Shown here piece by piece: positions 1 to 8,514 of a stretch of DNA of 64,000 nt. The position numbers were made by a program, and so were the translations under genes. Position 1 is the stretch's first letter; each line of letters opens with the position of its first letter. The notes beneath the pieces were generated by a model. It was not told the origin of the DNA and did no database searches. It saw only the letters and a list, made by a program, of their open reading frames with translations. Where the stretch lies: positions 41,739 to 105,738 of the forward strand of contig CAOKPU010000003.1 in assembly GCA_948470755.1 (NCBI GenBank), written 5' to 3'. Origin of the DNA: an uncultured Lachnospiraceae bacterium. Its GTDB lineage: Bacteria > Bacillota > Clostridia > Lachnospirales > Lachnospiraceae.

Positions 1-172
1 TGGCTACTACGGAAGAGTTAATCATGCTCTCATAACTGCGGTTTACAATCCACAGGTTATACAACAGGAAAACCAAGAAAATAACGGTCGGAATAAGGAA
101 CAGCAAATAAAAATACCTTATTTTTGCAGCAAGCGTGGAATTATCATAAAGCCGCTTTATCTTTTCCTTCAT
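1..172 (-). CDS. Sensor histidine kinase, N-terminus only (YesM-like)
   Basis: Only the first 57 codons lie in the window; the gene runs off the left edge. A short basic start (MKEKIKRLYDN) is followed by a hydrophobic segment at about residues 18-39, then a hydrophilic stretch that would lie outside the membrane. The ATG at 172 directly follows the TAA of the response regulator at 173-175, and a GGAG sits about 9 nt upstream inside that gene's end, so the two are translationally coupled. A membrane protein straight after a YesN-type regulator is normally its histidine kinase partner. The kinase core is not visible, so the call rests on context and topology; a membrane AraC-type receptor is the alternative. 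Confidence 0.6.
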   Translation of the reverse strand, partial: MKEKIKRLYDNSTLAAKIRYFYLLFLIPTVIFLVFLLYNLWIVNRSYESMINSSVVA

Positions 173-1795
173 TTAGTCGTCTCCTTCCGGATTCTTCCCA
201 CCCCGGTACTGTGTCGGGGTCATGCCTTGCGTCTTTTTAAAAAGATAAGAAAAATAATGCGGATCTTTATAACCCACTTCCATGCTGATGGCACTGCTTC
301 TTTTTCCGGTACACCGGAGCAATTCTTTTGCCTTATTCATCCTGTAATCAGTCAAATATTTGCTGAATGTCCCTCCGGTCTGCTGGCTGAAGATCATGCT
401 CAAATGGTTTGGCGAGAAATTCACATGGGATGCTACGATATTCAACGACAGCTCATCATCCGCATAATTTTTTTCAATATACCGCATAACCTCATCCACG
501 ATATCCCCATATCTGTTGCTGGCCGCTTTCTCTCTAAGCTCCAAAGCTTTGCCGATAATCCTGATCACATAACCGGCTGCATCTTCTTTGCTTTGCACAA
601 TCTCGGAAATGTCATCCAGGGATTCTATTTCCTCCCTTTGAAACTGCATCCCTTCCAGGAATTCAACAACACAAAAATAAATATCAATCGTAATATACTG
701 GCGGAATAGACCCGACTTCATCGCATTGGTCCCAAGATCTTTAAAGAATTCCTCTACAAAATAAATAACTTCCTCCACATCCCCAAATTTTAAAAATTCC
801 CATATCTTACCCCTGTCAATCTGCTTGGGGTTCACGTTGCTGATATTAAATTCCTCTTTTTCCAGATAAATCCCCTGTTCCATCTCTTTACTATCCAAAA
901 TAAGGCTTTCTTTCACCAGATAACGGTGTGCAAATGCATGGCTTGCGCTTTCAAAAGAAGCAGGAAGCTCCCTTAACCGGTTTACCGGCCTCCCAATGCC
1001 GCCAAAATAACGGATATGCGCATACCCCGACAACATCCGCTTCATCTTCTCCAAATAATCCTCCTGGATCTTTTCCAGCTCTTCTTTGGAATCCGCCCGG
1101 AAAATAAGCGCTTTCCCTTCCAGATTCCTGTCAAAAACAAGCAAGTGCATCCTGTCATCAAATTTCTCCAATTCTTGTTCCACTTCCACAAGGCTATTGG
1201 AATATTCATTATAAGCATGGCTCTTAGACTGGGTTTTTATCAATACGATGTTATACCACATAGATGAAAGATCGATATCCAACTGATCCGCAATCTCCAG
1301 CAGTTCAGCCACTGATTTTGAACCTGTTACAAGGTACTGGAACAGTTCTTTCCGTTCTTTATGGAGGTTTTCTTCCATTTCCTTCATGTATTTTTCTTTG
1401 ATCTCCCGTTCCTTCCGTTTTTCTTCTATCCTCACTGCAATCGCATCCACTTCCTTCAGCAATTCTTCCCCATTAATGGGCTTAGACAGATATTGGGCTA
1501 TACCAATTTTAATCCCTTCCTTTGCATACTCGAATTCTTCATACCCTGTCAGTATAATAATTTCCATCCACGGAAATTCCTTTTTTATCAATTTGCTCAA
1601 CACCAGCCCGTCCATAAACGGCATCCTGATATCCGTAATGACAATATCCGGCCTAAGCTTCTGTATCATGGGGAAAGCCAGTTCCCCATCGCTTGCCTCC
1701 CCACAGAATTCATACCCATGCCCGTTCCAGTCTATATTGTTTTTAATGCCTTCCCGCACTACGAATTCATCCTCTACCAAAAATACTTTCAGCAT
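173..1795 (-). CDS. Response regulator, AraC-type output (YesN-like)
   Basis: A 540-residue two-component response regulator. The receiver domain (about 1-120) has the acidic pair E9/D10 (VEDE), the phospho-acceptor D55 in ITDIRMP, and the conserved K near LSKPING. A long middle region with coiled-coil character (about 120-430) follows, then a C-terminal AraC double helix-turn-helix (about 435-535) with the typical ending GYKDPHYFSYLFKK..GMTPTQYR. This is the usual YesN layout, regulating a neighbouring sugar transport operon; its targets are probably left of the window. The next gene downstream is its likely kinase, starting at 172. Upstream lies the AraR-type repressor, 51 nt away on the same strand. 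Confidence 0.9.
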   Translation of the reverse strand: MLKVFLVEDEFVVREGIKNNIDWNGHGYEFCGEASDGELAFPMIQKLRPDIVITDIRMPFMDGLVLSKLIKKEFPWMEIIILTGYEEFEYAKEGIKIGIAQYLSKPINGEELLKEVDAIAVRIEEKRKEREIKEKYMKEMEENLHKERKELFQYLVTGSKSVAELLEIADQLDIDLSSMWYNIVLIKTQSKSHAYNEYSNSLVEVEQELEKFDDRMHLLVFDRNLEGKALIFRADSKEELEKIQEDYLEKMKRMLSGYAHIRYFGGIGRPVNRLRELPASFESASHAFAHRYLVKESLILDSKEMEQGIYLEKEEFNISNVNPKQIDRGKIWEFLKFGDVEEVIYFVEEFFKDLGTNAMKSGLFRQYITIDIYFCVVEFLEGMQFQREEIESLDDISEIVQSKEDAAGYVIRIIGKALELREKAASNRYGDIVDEVMRYIEKNYADDELSLNIVASHVNFSPNHLSMIFSQQTGGTFSKYLTDYRMNKAKELLRCTGKRSSAISMEVGYKDPHYFSYLFKKTQGMTPTQYRGGKNPEGDD

Positions 1796-1846
1796 AATTT
1801 CCGCACCCCGTATGATTTATCCCTTTCTTACCATCCACAGACTTTA

Positions 1847-2938
1847 TCATTGTCTTACCACTGATCCCCGCTCTATAATCTTTGCATCAAACTCATAAGT
1901 CCCGTCATAACCAGGGTCCTGGATCATTTTCAATAAATTAAGCGCCGCCTTTTCTCCCAGCTTGTCTTTCGGATGGGGAATTGAAGTCAAAGCCACATCC
2001 CCTAACAACGCCAGTTCCGAATCGTCAATACTCACAAAAGAAATATCCTCCGGCATCCGGATATCCACGCTGTTAAGAATAGACGCCGCCTCAAAAGCAA
2101 TCTGATCATTATAGCATACTGCTGCCGTACATCCGCCCAGCCGCCCTATCAGCAGGTTCCTATATTCCCCCAGCCGCTGCATCATCGCGGTATCAATCCA
2201 CACAATCCTTGAATCGTCAATTTCTATCCCCGCTTTTTGCAGCGCATCCAGATAGCCGGCATAGCGCATATGCCCTTGGCCATCATCTAATTTGAAGATC
2301 CCGCCTATTTTACAATGCCCTCTTTCTATCAGATATTCCACCGCTTTTTCCCCCGCCATCCTGTCATTTAACGAAACATGAGGGATCGCAAGCCCCGGAT
2401 AGTAACTGTTGATAAAAATAATCGGGATTTTTCTCTGCCGCAGCCTTTCATATAAAGGCAGATTAGGATTCGGAAGCCCGCTTTTTGTCGTCTCCATGAT
2501 GATTCCTGCCACCTCATCCCTGCTCAAGATGTCTTCCAATATCGTTTTTTCCCTGCTGATCTGGTTATTTGTAAAAGCAATCTGAACGGAATAGCCATTT
2601 TCAAATAGTACCTTTTCTATCCCTTGTATTGTTTTTGGAAAAATATAACCGTCCACATATGTAGTCACTACGGCAATCCTTGTCTTATTTTCCAGGTTTT
2701 CCTGCCGTATATTGCTGACGTAAGTCCCGCTCCCCCGTTTTCTGACAAGGACCCCTTCCTCCTCCAATATGCCGACCGCATGGCGGACAGTCTGTCTGCT
2801 GACCTGAAACATTTCCTTAAGCCTGTTCTCTGAATATATTTTCTGCCCGGGAAGAAATTTTTTAGATCTGATCTGTTCCTGTATCCAATCCACGAGTCCT
2901 ACATATTTCGGTTGCTTTTTTCCCATCTCCCCAACCAT
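1847..2938 (-). CDS. araR: AraR-type transcriptional repressor (GntR HTH + LacI/GalR sensor domain)
   Basis: A 363-residue regulator with an N-terminal GntR winged helix (about 10-80; motif FQVSRQTVRHAVGILEEEGVLVRKRGSGTYV) fused to a LacI/GalR-type periplasmic-binding-like domain (about 85-360) that would bind the inducer. This fusion and length match AraR of Bacillus, the L-arabinose-responsive repressor, and araA, araB and araD are in this window at 20974-24979, which supports the name. Members of this architecture with other ligands exist, and here it is 18 kb from the operon, so the ligand is an inference. The start at 2938 has GGAAAGG just upstream; a second ATG at codon 5 is possible. 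Confidence 0.8.
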   Translation of the reverse strand: MVGEMGKKQPKYVGLVDWIQEQIRSKKFLPGQKIYSENRLKEMFQVSRQTVRHAVGILEEEGVLVRKRGSGTYVSNIRQENLENKTRIAVVTTYVDGYIFPKTIQGIEKVLFENGYSVQIAFTNNQISREKTILEDILSRDEVAGIIMETTKSGLPNPNLPLYERLRQRKIPIIFINSYYPGLAIPHVSLNDRMAGEKAVEYLIERGHCKIGGIFKLDDGQGHMRYAGYLDALQKAGIEIDDSRIVWIDTAMMQRLGEYRNLLIGRLGGCTAAVCYNDQIAFEAASILNSVDIRMPEDISFVSIDDSELALLGDVALTSIPHPKDKLGEKAALNLLKMIQDPGYDGTYEFDAKIIERGSVVRQ

Positions 2939-2974
2939 GCCCTTTCCGCTTTATCCGCGTATACTGTGCTTTTT

Positions 2975-3003
2975 ATTCTAACACCAGTTTATTATAAAAT
3001 CAA
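2975..3003 (-). promoter_or_regulatory. Candidate sigma-A promoter of araR
   Basis: On the minus strand TTGATT (2998-3003), a 17-nt spacer and TAGAAT (2975-2980) stand about 40 nt upstream of the araR start. Slightly further upstream, 3039-3050 on the plus strand reads AGTTGTATCTAT, which resembles the AGTTGTAC arms of the inverted repeat in front of araA (25095-25129); an operator shared by both is possible but not shown. Confidence 0.4.
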
Positions 3004-3104
3004 TTTCCTATCGCTATTTAAAAAACACCAATTGTCCAAGTTGTATCTATACATTTTTTCTTTTTTCATACATATATTGAAAGAAACAACATCAGGTAAT
3101 TCCA

Positions 3105-5123
3105 TTGAAAAATATTACTTTTTCCCGAAAACTCAAAGCCTCATTATGCGCCATTGCTTTATTTGTAGCTTTCTCTGCGTTCGCAGTCTTTTTCTTAAGC
3201 AGGGACGCCGCAGATTTCCGCCGTTTCTGCAACGATTTTTTCGCCTCGGAACTTAAAGGGAATACCTTGAACATGCACTATACGATCGCCGACCCTTCCA
3301 GTTACGGCATCCAATCTTACACTCCCACTCTTCCTTCTTATTCCAAAGAACGCAGGAAGAATTCCTTGGAAGAATTAGCATCCGCTATAGACACATTACA
3401 TACCATAGACGTTTCCAAACTGGATGCACAAAATGCTTACATCCATCGGCTGCTTTTACCCTATTTGGAAAATGAGCAACGCGGTATGCTGCTATATTAT
3501 TATGCCAATCCCCTCTCCCCCTCTTCCGGGATGCAGTCGCAGCTTCCCATCCTGCTTGCAGAATACGCCTTCCGAAGCAAACAGGATATTGAAGATTATC
3601 TTTCCCTACTGGATCAGACGGACTCTTATTTTGAGGGAATTATTTCTTATTTAAAAGACCAATCGGCCGAAGGCCTTTTTATGCCCGATTACTCCGTAGA
3701 CAAAGTCATAGCCCAATGCGATACCATTATGGACGGCAGGCTATTAGAATCCGGCAGCCATTTTTTGAATTCTACTTTTGAAGAACGGCTGGACGGCCTA
3801 ATGGAACAAGGCATCATCACGGAAAAGGAAAAACATGCTTACTTATCCGAGAATTCCCGCCTGCTGACTACCGTAATGCTCCCCGCCTATCAAAAGATGG
3901 GGGACGAACTTCTTCTCTTAAAAGGAACCGGGAAAAATGAAAACGGGCTTTCCTATTATCCCAATGGGAAAGACTATTACCTTTACCTTATACAATCCAA
4001 TACCGGCTCATACCGCAACATAAAGGAAATAAAAAACCTCCTTCTGCAGGATTTTGAAGAAAGCCTCCAGTCCATGCGTTCCCTATTGCAATATAACCCC
4101 GGGCTTTTATCCTCCGCCAGCCTTCCTTCCGGTCCTTTTGCTTACAGCGAACCGGCAGATATGCTTAAAAACCTCCAGCAGATGATGGTTACGGATTTTC
4201 CCGCTTTATCGGATGTGGCCGATAGCTCCATGCCCGTCTGTACCGTAAAATCCATTTCCAAGAATCTCCAGGAATATTGCAGCCCGGCTTTTTATCTGAC
4301 TCCTCCTTTAGATGCTAATAAAGAAAATGTCATTTATATTAACCCTAAAAACAACCCTTATGGCGTGGAACTATATACAACCTTAGCCCATGAAGGCTAT
4401 CCCGGCCATCTCTATCAGACAGTGTACAGTCAGCTTTCCTTTCAGAAAGAAGGAGTAAACCCTATCCGGTGCCTGTTGTCTTACGGCGGGTACGTGGAAG
4501 GATGGGCTATGTATGTAGAATTAAAATCTTACGATTATGCCAAAGCTTTAATGAAACAGACCGCACCGGAAACAGAAGCCCTTTATGAGCTTTACAAATT
4601 GGACAGAAAAATACAGCTCTCCCTTTATTCCCTGCTGGATATCGCGATCCACTACGAAGGAGCCACTTATGCCCAAGCACATAAGATGCTTTCTTCCGTA
4701 GGGATTTCCGATCCTTCCACGACCCGTTCCATCTATGAGTATATTGTGGAAGAACCAACTAACTATCTAAAATATTATCTTGGCTACCTGGAAATCATGC
4801 ATCTGAAAACGGAAGCAAAAAAGCTTTGGGGCGATGGCTATAGCGAATACAGATTCCATAAATTTTATCTGGAAAACGGGCCTGCCGACTTCTCCAACCT
4901 GAGATTGCAGCTTACATCGCCCTCCCTTACCAGCCGGCCCGTAAACAACGGATACCACGCTTTGCGAGACATCCTTATGTTCAATCAAATATCCCAGAGG
5001 CTGCACCAGCCTCTGGGATATGTTTATTTTACCATTATACATGATCCATTTCCTTTTCCAGTTTCCCGACCATTTTTTCAATGCACCCATCTTCAAAAGG
5101 GCTTTCCAACCCCACCTCCTTAA
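3105..5123 (+). CDS. DUF885 family membrane-anchored protein, probable metallopeptidase-like
   Basis: A 672-residue reading frame and one of few plus-strand genes. It starts with TTG (AGG about 8 nt upstream) and has a basic N-terminus and a hydrophobic segment at about residues 11-30, so it is anchored outside the membrane or secreted. The DUF885 core is clear from HEGYPGHLYQT at about 429-439, a gluzincin-like HExxxxH signature, and from GYVEGWAMYVE downstream. Family members are predicted zinc peptidases, but the substrate is unknown. The recognisable domain ends near FHKFYLENGPADFSNL (about residue 595); the last 70 or so residues read through a 14-bp terminator hairpin (4990-5020) and into the end of the opposite gene, so the true C-terminus may be shorter or altered by a frameshift or lost stop. 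Confidence 0.8.
   Translation: MKNITFSRKLKASLCAIALFVAFSAFAVFFLSRDAADFRRFCNDFFASELKGNTLNMHYTIADPSSYGIQSYTPTLPSYSKERRKNSLEELASAIDTLHTIDVSKLDAQNAYIHRLLLPYLENEQRGMLLYYYANPLSPSSGMQSQLPILLAEYAFRSKQDIEDYLSLLDQTDSYFEGIISYLKDQSAEGLFMPDYSVDKVIAQCDTIMDGRLLESGSHFLNSTFEERLDGLMEQGIITEKEKHAYLSENSRLLTTVMLPAYQKMGDELLLLKGTGKNENGLSYYPNGKDYYLYLIQSNTGSYRNIKEIKNLLLQDFEESLQSMRSLLQYNPGLLSSASLPSGPFAYSEPADMLKNLQQMMVTDFPALSDVADSSMPVCTVKSISKNLQEYCSPAFYLTPPLDANKENVIYINPKNNPYGVELYTTLAHEGYPGHLYQTVYSQLSFQKEGVNPIRCLLSYGGYVEGWAMYVELKSYDYAKALMKQTAPETEALYELYKLDRKIQLSLYSLLDIAIHYEGATYAQAHKMLSSVGISDPSTTRSIYEYIVEEPTNYLKYYLGYLEIMHLKTEAKKLWGDGYSEYRFHKFYLENGPADFSNLRLQLTSPSLTSRPVNNGYHALRDILMFNQISQRLHQPLGYVYFTIIHDPFPFPVSRPFFQCTHLQKGFPTPPP
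4990..5026. terminator. Bidirectional terminator between DUF885 gene and M3 peptidase gene
   Basis: A perfect 14-bp stem (4990-5003 with 5007-5020) and a 3-nt loop is followed on the plus strand by TGTTTATTTT. It lies between two converging genes, and the minus strand also has a T-rich stretch after the stem. It sits inside the apparent reading frame of the DUF885 protein. Confidence 0.8.
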
Positions 5124-6714
5124 GCATATCCGTAAAAAACCCGGATGCGGACAACCGGCAAAGTTTTAAATAACTTTCCCACGCCTTGCCATAATCCTCA
5201 TCCATCATGGCTTTATACTGGAAAGCGCAAGTCTGGGCAAGGCAATAGTCTATATAATAAAATGGATAATCATAAATATGCAGTTGTTTCTGCCAAAATC
5301 CGCCTTTTGCAAAAAAGCCGTCTTCTCCATAATCCATATGAGGGCGGTATACCTTTTCCAACTCCAGCCATGCCTTCCGCCTCTCCTCCGGCAGCATTTC
5401 CGGATTCTCATATACAATATGCTGGAACTCGTCTACCATGCATCCATAGGGGATAAAAGCCGCCGCATCCTCCAAATGCATATTACGGTAATCCTCCGCC
5501 CGGCCGCCAAAAAACAGATCTATCCATTTTTCCGCAAAAAACTCCATGGACATCGAATGGATTTCCGCAGTTTCCATCGTAATATCCCTATGCTCCCGTA
5601 TCGGGTCTTTACCGGACAAATAACCTTGAAATGCATGGCCGCACTCATGGGTAATCACGTCCACATCCCCGCTGGTCCCGTTAAAATTCGCAAATATAAA
5701 AGGGGCTTTATATTCCGGCAGGAACGTCATATATCCTCCCGCCTTTTTCGTCTTCCTGCCCAATACGTCAAACAGTTGGTTTTCCGTCATAAAAACAAAA
5801 AATTCCTTTGTTTCCGGCGACATTTCCGAATACATCCGGCATCCGGCCTTGATGATCTCTTCCGGATCCCCTATAGGCGCAGGATTCCCATCCGGAAAGT
5901 ATACCCCGGCGTCTATATAGGATAACCGATCCAGGCCAAGACGTTTCCTTCTCCTCTCATGCATTTTCTCGGCAAAAGGGACAAAATATTGCTTAATCTG
6001 CCGCCTGTAATTCTCAACCATCTTCTTATCATAACAATTACGGTTCATCCGGTAATAACCAAGCTCCACATAATTGTCATATCCCATCTGCTTAGCCTGC
6101 TCCGTCCTGTTTTTTACCAGTTTATCATAAATATCATCCAATTCATCTTCTATGGATGCAAAGAACGCGCTGTATTTCCCATACGCCTTCTTCCTCACAT
6201 CCCTGTCGCTGCTCGTAAGATAAGGCTTTAACAAAGACAGATTCAAGACATCCCCTTCCCATTCAATCTTTGCACCGGCAATCAGTTTATCATACTTCGT
6301 AGTCAATGCATTCTCTTCCTGTTTCAATGGGATCAGCTTTTCGTCAAAAGATTTTAGCTGAAGCTCCATATTTTTAAACGCTACTTTCCCAATCTTTTCT
6401 TCTAAATAATCGCGGTAAGGGGAGTGATACATTTCCTGCTGGTATTCCACTGACAAATTGGCCAGCTTCGGCTGTATTTCATCATAATATTCCTTTTCTG
6501 CGCTGTAGAATCCATCCGTAGTATCGATATCATGACGAATATGGGCAATCGTCATCATTGTCCCGATTTTATCATTCAGCGCATAATATCTCTCATGTAT
6601 TTTAAATTGCCCTTCCCCGCTTTCCGCCATCCGGAAATCCTCTATAATCTTACGGTACTCTTTTTCCACCTTCTCGTATTCCACCCTCTGATAAGGCATA
6701 TCCCTGAATTTCAT
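5035..6714 (-). CDS. M3 family oligoendopeptidase
   Basis: A 559-residue cytoplasmic zinc peptidase that would cleave short oligopeptides. The catalytic HExxH motif is HECGH at 356-360, with the expected helix glutamate region downstream (ETAEIHSMSMEFF) that provides the third zinc ligand. There is no signal peptide. Length and motifs fit the M3B oligoendopeptidase group found across Clostridia (PepF-like, not the longer ThiF/Dcp type). The ATG at 6714 has AAAGGA about 11 nt upstream. The gene follows a MarR regulator with a 51-nt gap and converges on the DUF885 gene, overlapping its apparent tail by 89 nt. Confidence 0.9.
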   Translation of the reverse strand: MKFRDMPYQRVEYEKVEKEYRKIIEDFRMAESGEGQFKIHERYYALNDKIGTMMTIAHIRHDIDTTDGFYSAEKEYYDEIQPKLANLSVEYQQEMYHSPYRDYLEEKIGKVAFKNMELQLKSFDEKLIPLKQEENALTTKYDKLIAGAKIEWEGDVLNLSLLKPYLTSSDRDVRKKAYGKYSAFFASIEDELDDIYDKLVKNRTEQAKQMGYDNYVELGYYRMNRNCYDKKMVENYRRQIKQYFVPFAEKMHERRRKRLGLDRLSYIDAGVYFPDGNPAPIGDPEEIIKAGCRMYSEMSPETKEFFVFMTENQLFDVLGRKTKKAGGYMTFLPEYKAPFIFANFNGTSGDVDVITHECGHAFQGYLSGKDPIREHRDITMETAEIHSMSMEFFAEKWIDLFFGGRAEDYRNMHLEDAAAFIPYGCMVDEFQHIVYENPEMLPEERRKAWLELEKVYRPHMDYGEDGFFAKGGFWQKQLHIYDYPFYYIDYCLAQTCAFQYKAMMDEDYGKAWESYLKLCRLSASGFFTDMLKEVGLESPFEDGCIEKMVGKLEKEMDHV

Positions 6715-6765
6715 ATAAAACCATTCCTTTCTTTGGCGTCCGCCCGCTTCAAACTATTCTTTCCC

Positions 6766-7209
6766 TTATTCCGCCGCCTTATCCCTGAAAAACCGGTTCA
6801 GATTCTTTAACGCTTTTTCCAGAATAACCTTTTCTTCTTCTGTCAGACGTTCCATTACCGCTTCGATCATCTCTTCATGAAAACGTTGATGATGCCGGAA
6901 AGCCTTCACTCCCTTCTTTGATAAAGATACTAAAACAACACGCCTGTCTTCTTCGCTTCTCACCCGGTCCGCAAGCCCTTTTTTCACCAGACTGTTTACT
7001 GATATCGTCAAAGTCCCTGTCGTCACACCGAGTTCTTTGGCAACGGCCGTCATATTTTTAGGGCTGCCAATGCCAATCGCTTCGATAACATGCATGTCGT
7101 TTGTCGTCACATTCTTATATTCTTCCGTCCTGATTGCCTGTTCCTCAATGGTATTAATATTGCGGAACAGTTTGACAAATATTTCATTTAATGTTTGTTC
7201 TATTTCCAC
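6766..7209 (-). CDS. fabT: FabT-like MarR family regulator of fatty-acid synthesis
   Basis: A 147-residue winged-helix protein. The central part matches the pattern I know from streptococcal FabT: a TNDMHVIEAIG helix, then LGVTTGTLTISVNSLVKKG as recognition region, RSEEDRRVVLVSLSKKG as wing and a C-terminal dimer helix ending KNLNRFF. FabT represses fab genes, helped by acyl-ACP. The start is GTG at 7209 with GGAG 9 nt upstream. Its promoter carries TTTGA-N3-TCAAA (7251-7263) and the same palindrome sits at the acpP promoter at 53862-53874, which strongly suggests it controls itself and the fab operon even though it is not next to it. The name is an inference from similarity and sites. Confidence 0.75.
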   Translation of the reverse strand: MEIEQTLNEIFVKLFRNINTIEEQAIRTEEYKNVTTNDMHVIEAIGIGSPKNMTAVAKELGVTTGTLTISVNSLVKKGLADRVRSEEDRRVVLVSLSKKGVKAFRHHQRFHEEMIEAVMERLTEEEKVILEKALKNLNRFFRDKAAE

Positions 7210-7232
7210 CTTACCACACTCCGTATACAGCT

Positions 7233-7263
7233 AGTATACCATGGTATTTCTTTGAAGGTCAAA
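7233..7263 (-). promoter_or_regulatory. fabT promoter with FabT-box-like operator over the -35
   Basis: On the minus strand TTGACC (7257-7262), an 18-nt spacer and TATACT (7233-7238) form a good sigma-A promoter. The palindrome TTTGAAGGTCAAA (7251-7263) covers the -35 element, a position that suits repression by the gene's own product. The same TTTGA-N3-TCAAA pattern lies at the fab operon promoter. Confidence 0.75.
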
Positions 7264-7285
7264 TTTATTTTAGATTTGTATGCCT

Positions 7286-7723
7286 TTAAATGAGGGATTC
7301 CTCCTCCCTTGTATCTGTACCCAATAGTTCTGACAGTACATCATCCGTCACCGCAATGCTTCTCTTTTTCTCCGTCTTTTGTCCGTACTTCTCCTCGTCT
7401 TCGTGAATCCGCTCCTGCATATCGTCAATCGCTTTATCGACGCTGCGCATTATTTTATTCCATTGCTTCATCGTATAGGAAGCGGCGCCAATAGGGAACG
7501 AAGGTTCCGTCTCGCCTCTTTTTACCTTTTCCATTATTTCCCGCTTCCGCAGTCTAATGAATTCCATTTTCTCCTCGGTATCCGCTTCCCCGATATCGCC
7601 GATTCTTTCTATTATGTCCTTTATGCTTTCGCCGTCCTTTTCCTTTTTCCTGGTCCCTTTGCCGGCAGAAAAAACGCCGTTCTCTATATAGAAGTTACTT
7701 TGTGTATTAGAAATCCCACTCAT
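7286..7723 (-). CDS. Unrecognised 145-residue protein, last gene of ECF sigma operon
   Basis: I do not recognise a family. The protein is soluble, highly charged and mostly helical by eye, without signal peptide or membrane segment. A segment near the middle (IGAASYTMKQWNKIMRSVDKAIDDMQERI) looks like the most conserved part; the tail is acidic. The ATG at 7723 has a strong AGGAGG 10 nt upstream, so it is clearly translated. It follows the 247-residue frame by 11 nt and is the last of four tightly spaced genes led by the ECF sigma factor at 9091, so it is probably part of that sigma factor's output or control. Confidence 0.7.
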   Translation of the reverse strand: MSGISNTQSNFYIENGVFSAGKGTRKKEKDGESIKDIIERIGDIGEADTEEKMEFIRLRKREIMEKVKRGETEPSFPIGAASYTMKQWNKIMRSVDKAIDDMQERIHEDEEKYGQKTEKKRSIAVTDDVLSELLGTDTREEESLI

Positions 7724-7734
7724 ATCCCATCCTC

Positions 7735-8466
7735 CTATTTCCTGTCTTCCTGATCATTTCCCCTTTCCCCGGCTTCCTTCGGCGAAGGGATGCCGCTTTC
7801 ATTTTCCCCGATAAGGGCCTCCAACTGCCATTCTTCCAAAGAGAAAATGCCCTTTTCCATTTCCGCACCCTCATATCCGTTAAAACCATTTGTTTTCCCG
7901 CTTTTTTCCGCCGCCTTTTTTGCGCTTTCGCCGCTATCGGCATTCTGCTCTTCACTGCTCTTGCCAATGCCGTCTTCCATCTCTTCAATCTCATGTTTCA
8001 TCTGCTGTATTTTCCCATCCAGCTTAATCGCCCGTAGAATACGGTTAATATCCTCCGGGGAAAACATACCGATCGCTTTCGCCAAATCCCCTATGCTATC
8101 CCTGTTTACCATCAGACAACCGCCTTCCGAAAGCGGAATACGGATGACCTGTTCCATATGGTTTAAATCTATATTTCCAAGACAAAGCCATTTTCTCTGA
8201 TGATCCAAAGTAAATACGGCTCCATTATATTCTATAACGCCTGAATCATTCGCCAAATAAGAATAAGGCGCTCCCTGATTCTTTTCCGGGATTGCCCCCT
8301 TGCCTACTTCCAGCAGCTTTTCCGCATTCCTTTCTGCCGGATTTTCCACAAAAGTCCCCTTCATCCCTTCCAGTCCCGCCTGTTCCCCATTATCTCCTGC
8401 GCACTTTCTCCTTAAAGCTTCCCTAAGATAAAATTCGCTTGAAAACCCGATTCCACTGACTGCCAT
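7735..8466 (-). CDS. Unrecognised protein of the ECF sigma operon (about 243 residues)
   Basis: Family not recognised. Three parts can be seen: an N-terminal stretch starting MAVSGIGFSSEFYLRE, a central compact-looking segment (FTLDHQRKWLCLGNID ... GGCLMVNRDSIGDLAKAIGMFSPEDINRILRAI) and an acidic, lysine-rich low-complexity C-terminal third. There is no signal peptide or membrane helix. I chose ATG at 8466, with GAGG 6 nt upstream, over an ATG four codons earlier. It follows the 187-residue gene after a short gap. The ordered central segment suggests a protein-binding role, but that is a guess. Confidence 0.65.
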   Translation of the reverse strand: MAVSGIGFSSEFYLREALRRKCAGDNGEQAGLEGMKGTFVENPAERNAEKLLEVGKGAIPEKNQGAPYSYLANDSGVIEYNGAVFTLDHQRKWLCLGNIDLNHMEQVIRIPLSEGGCLMVNRDSIGDLAKAIGMFSPEDINRILRAIKLDGKIQQMKHEIEEMEDGIGKSSEEQNADSGESAKKAAEKSGKTNGFNGYEGAEMEKGIFSLEEWQLEALIGENESGIPSPKEAGERGNDQEDRK

Positions 8467-8514
8467 TCTCCACCTCATTTCCGGCTGTAACCATACAGCC
8501 TAAAACCCTGTTTT

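Noticed and set aside
3092-3274. 60-codon minus-strand frame at the start of the DUF885 gene
   Set aside because: Complement of the signal-peptide region; composition is that of an antisense shadow.
7251-7263. Catabolite-repression (cre) site
   Set aside because: The palindrome lacks the central CG of cre sites and is repeated at the fab promoter, so FabT fits better.
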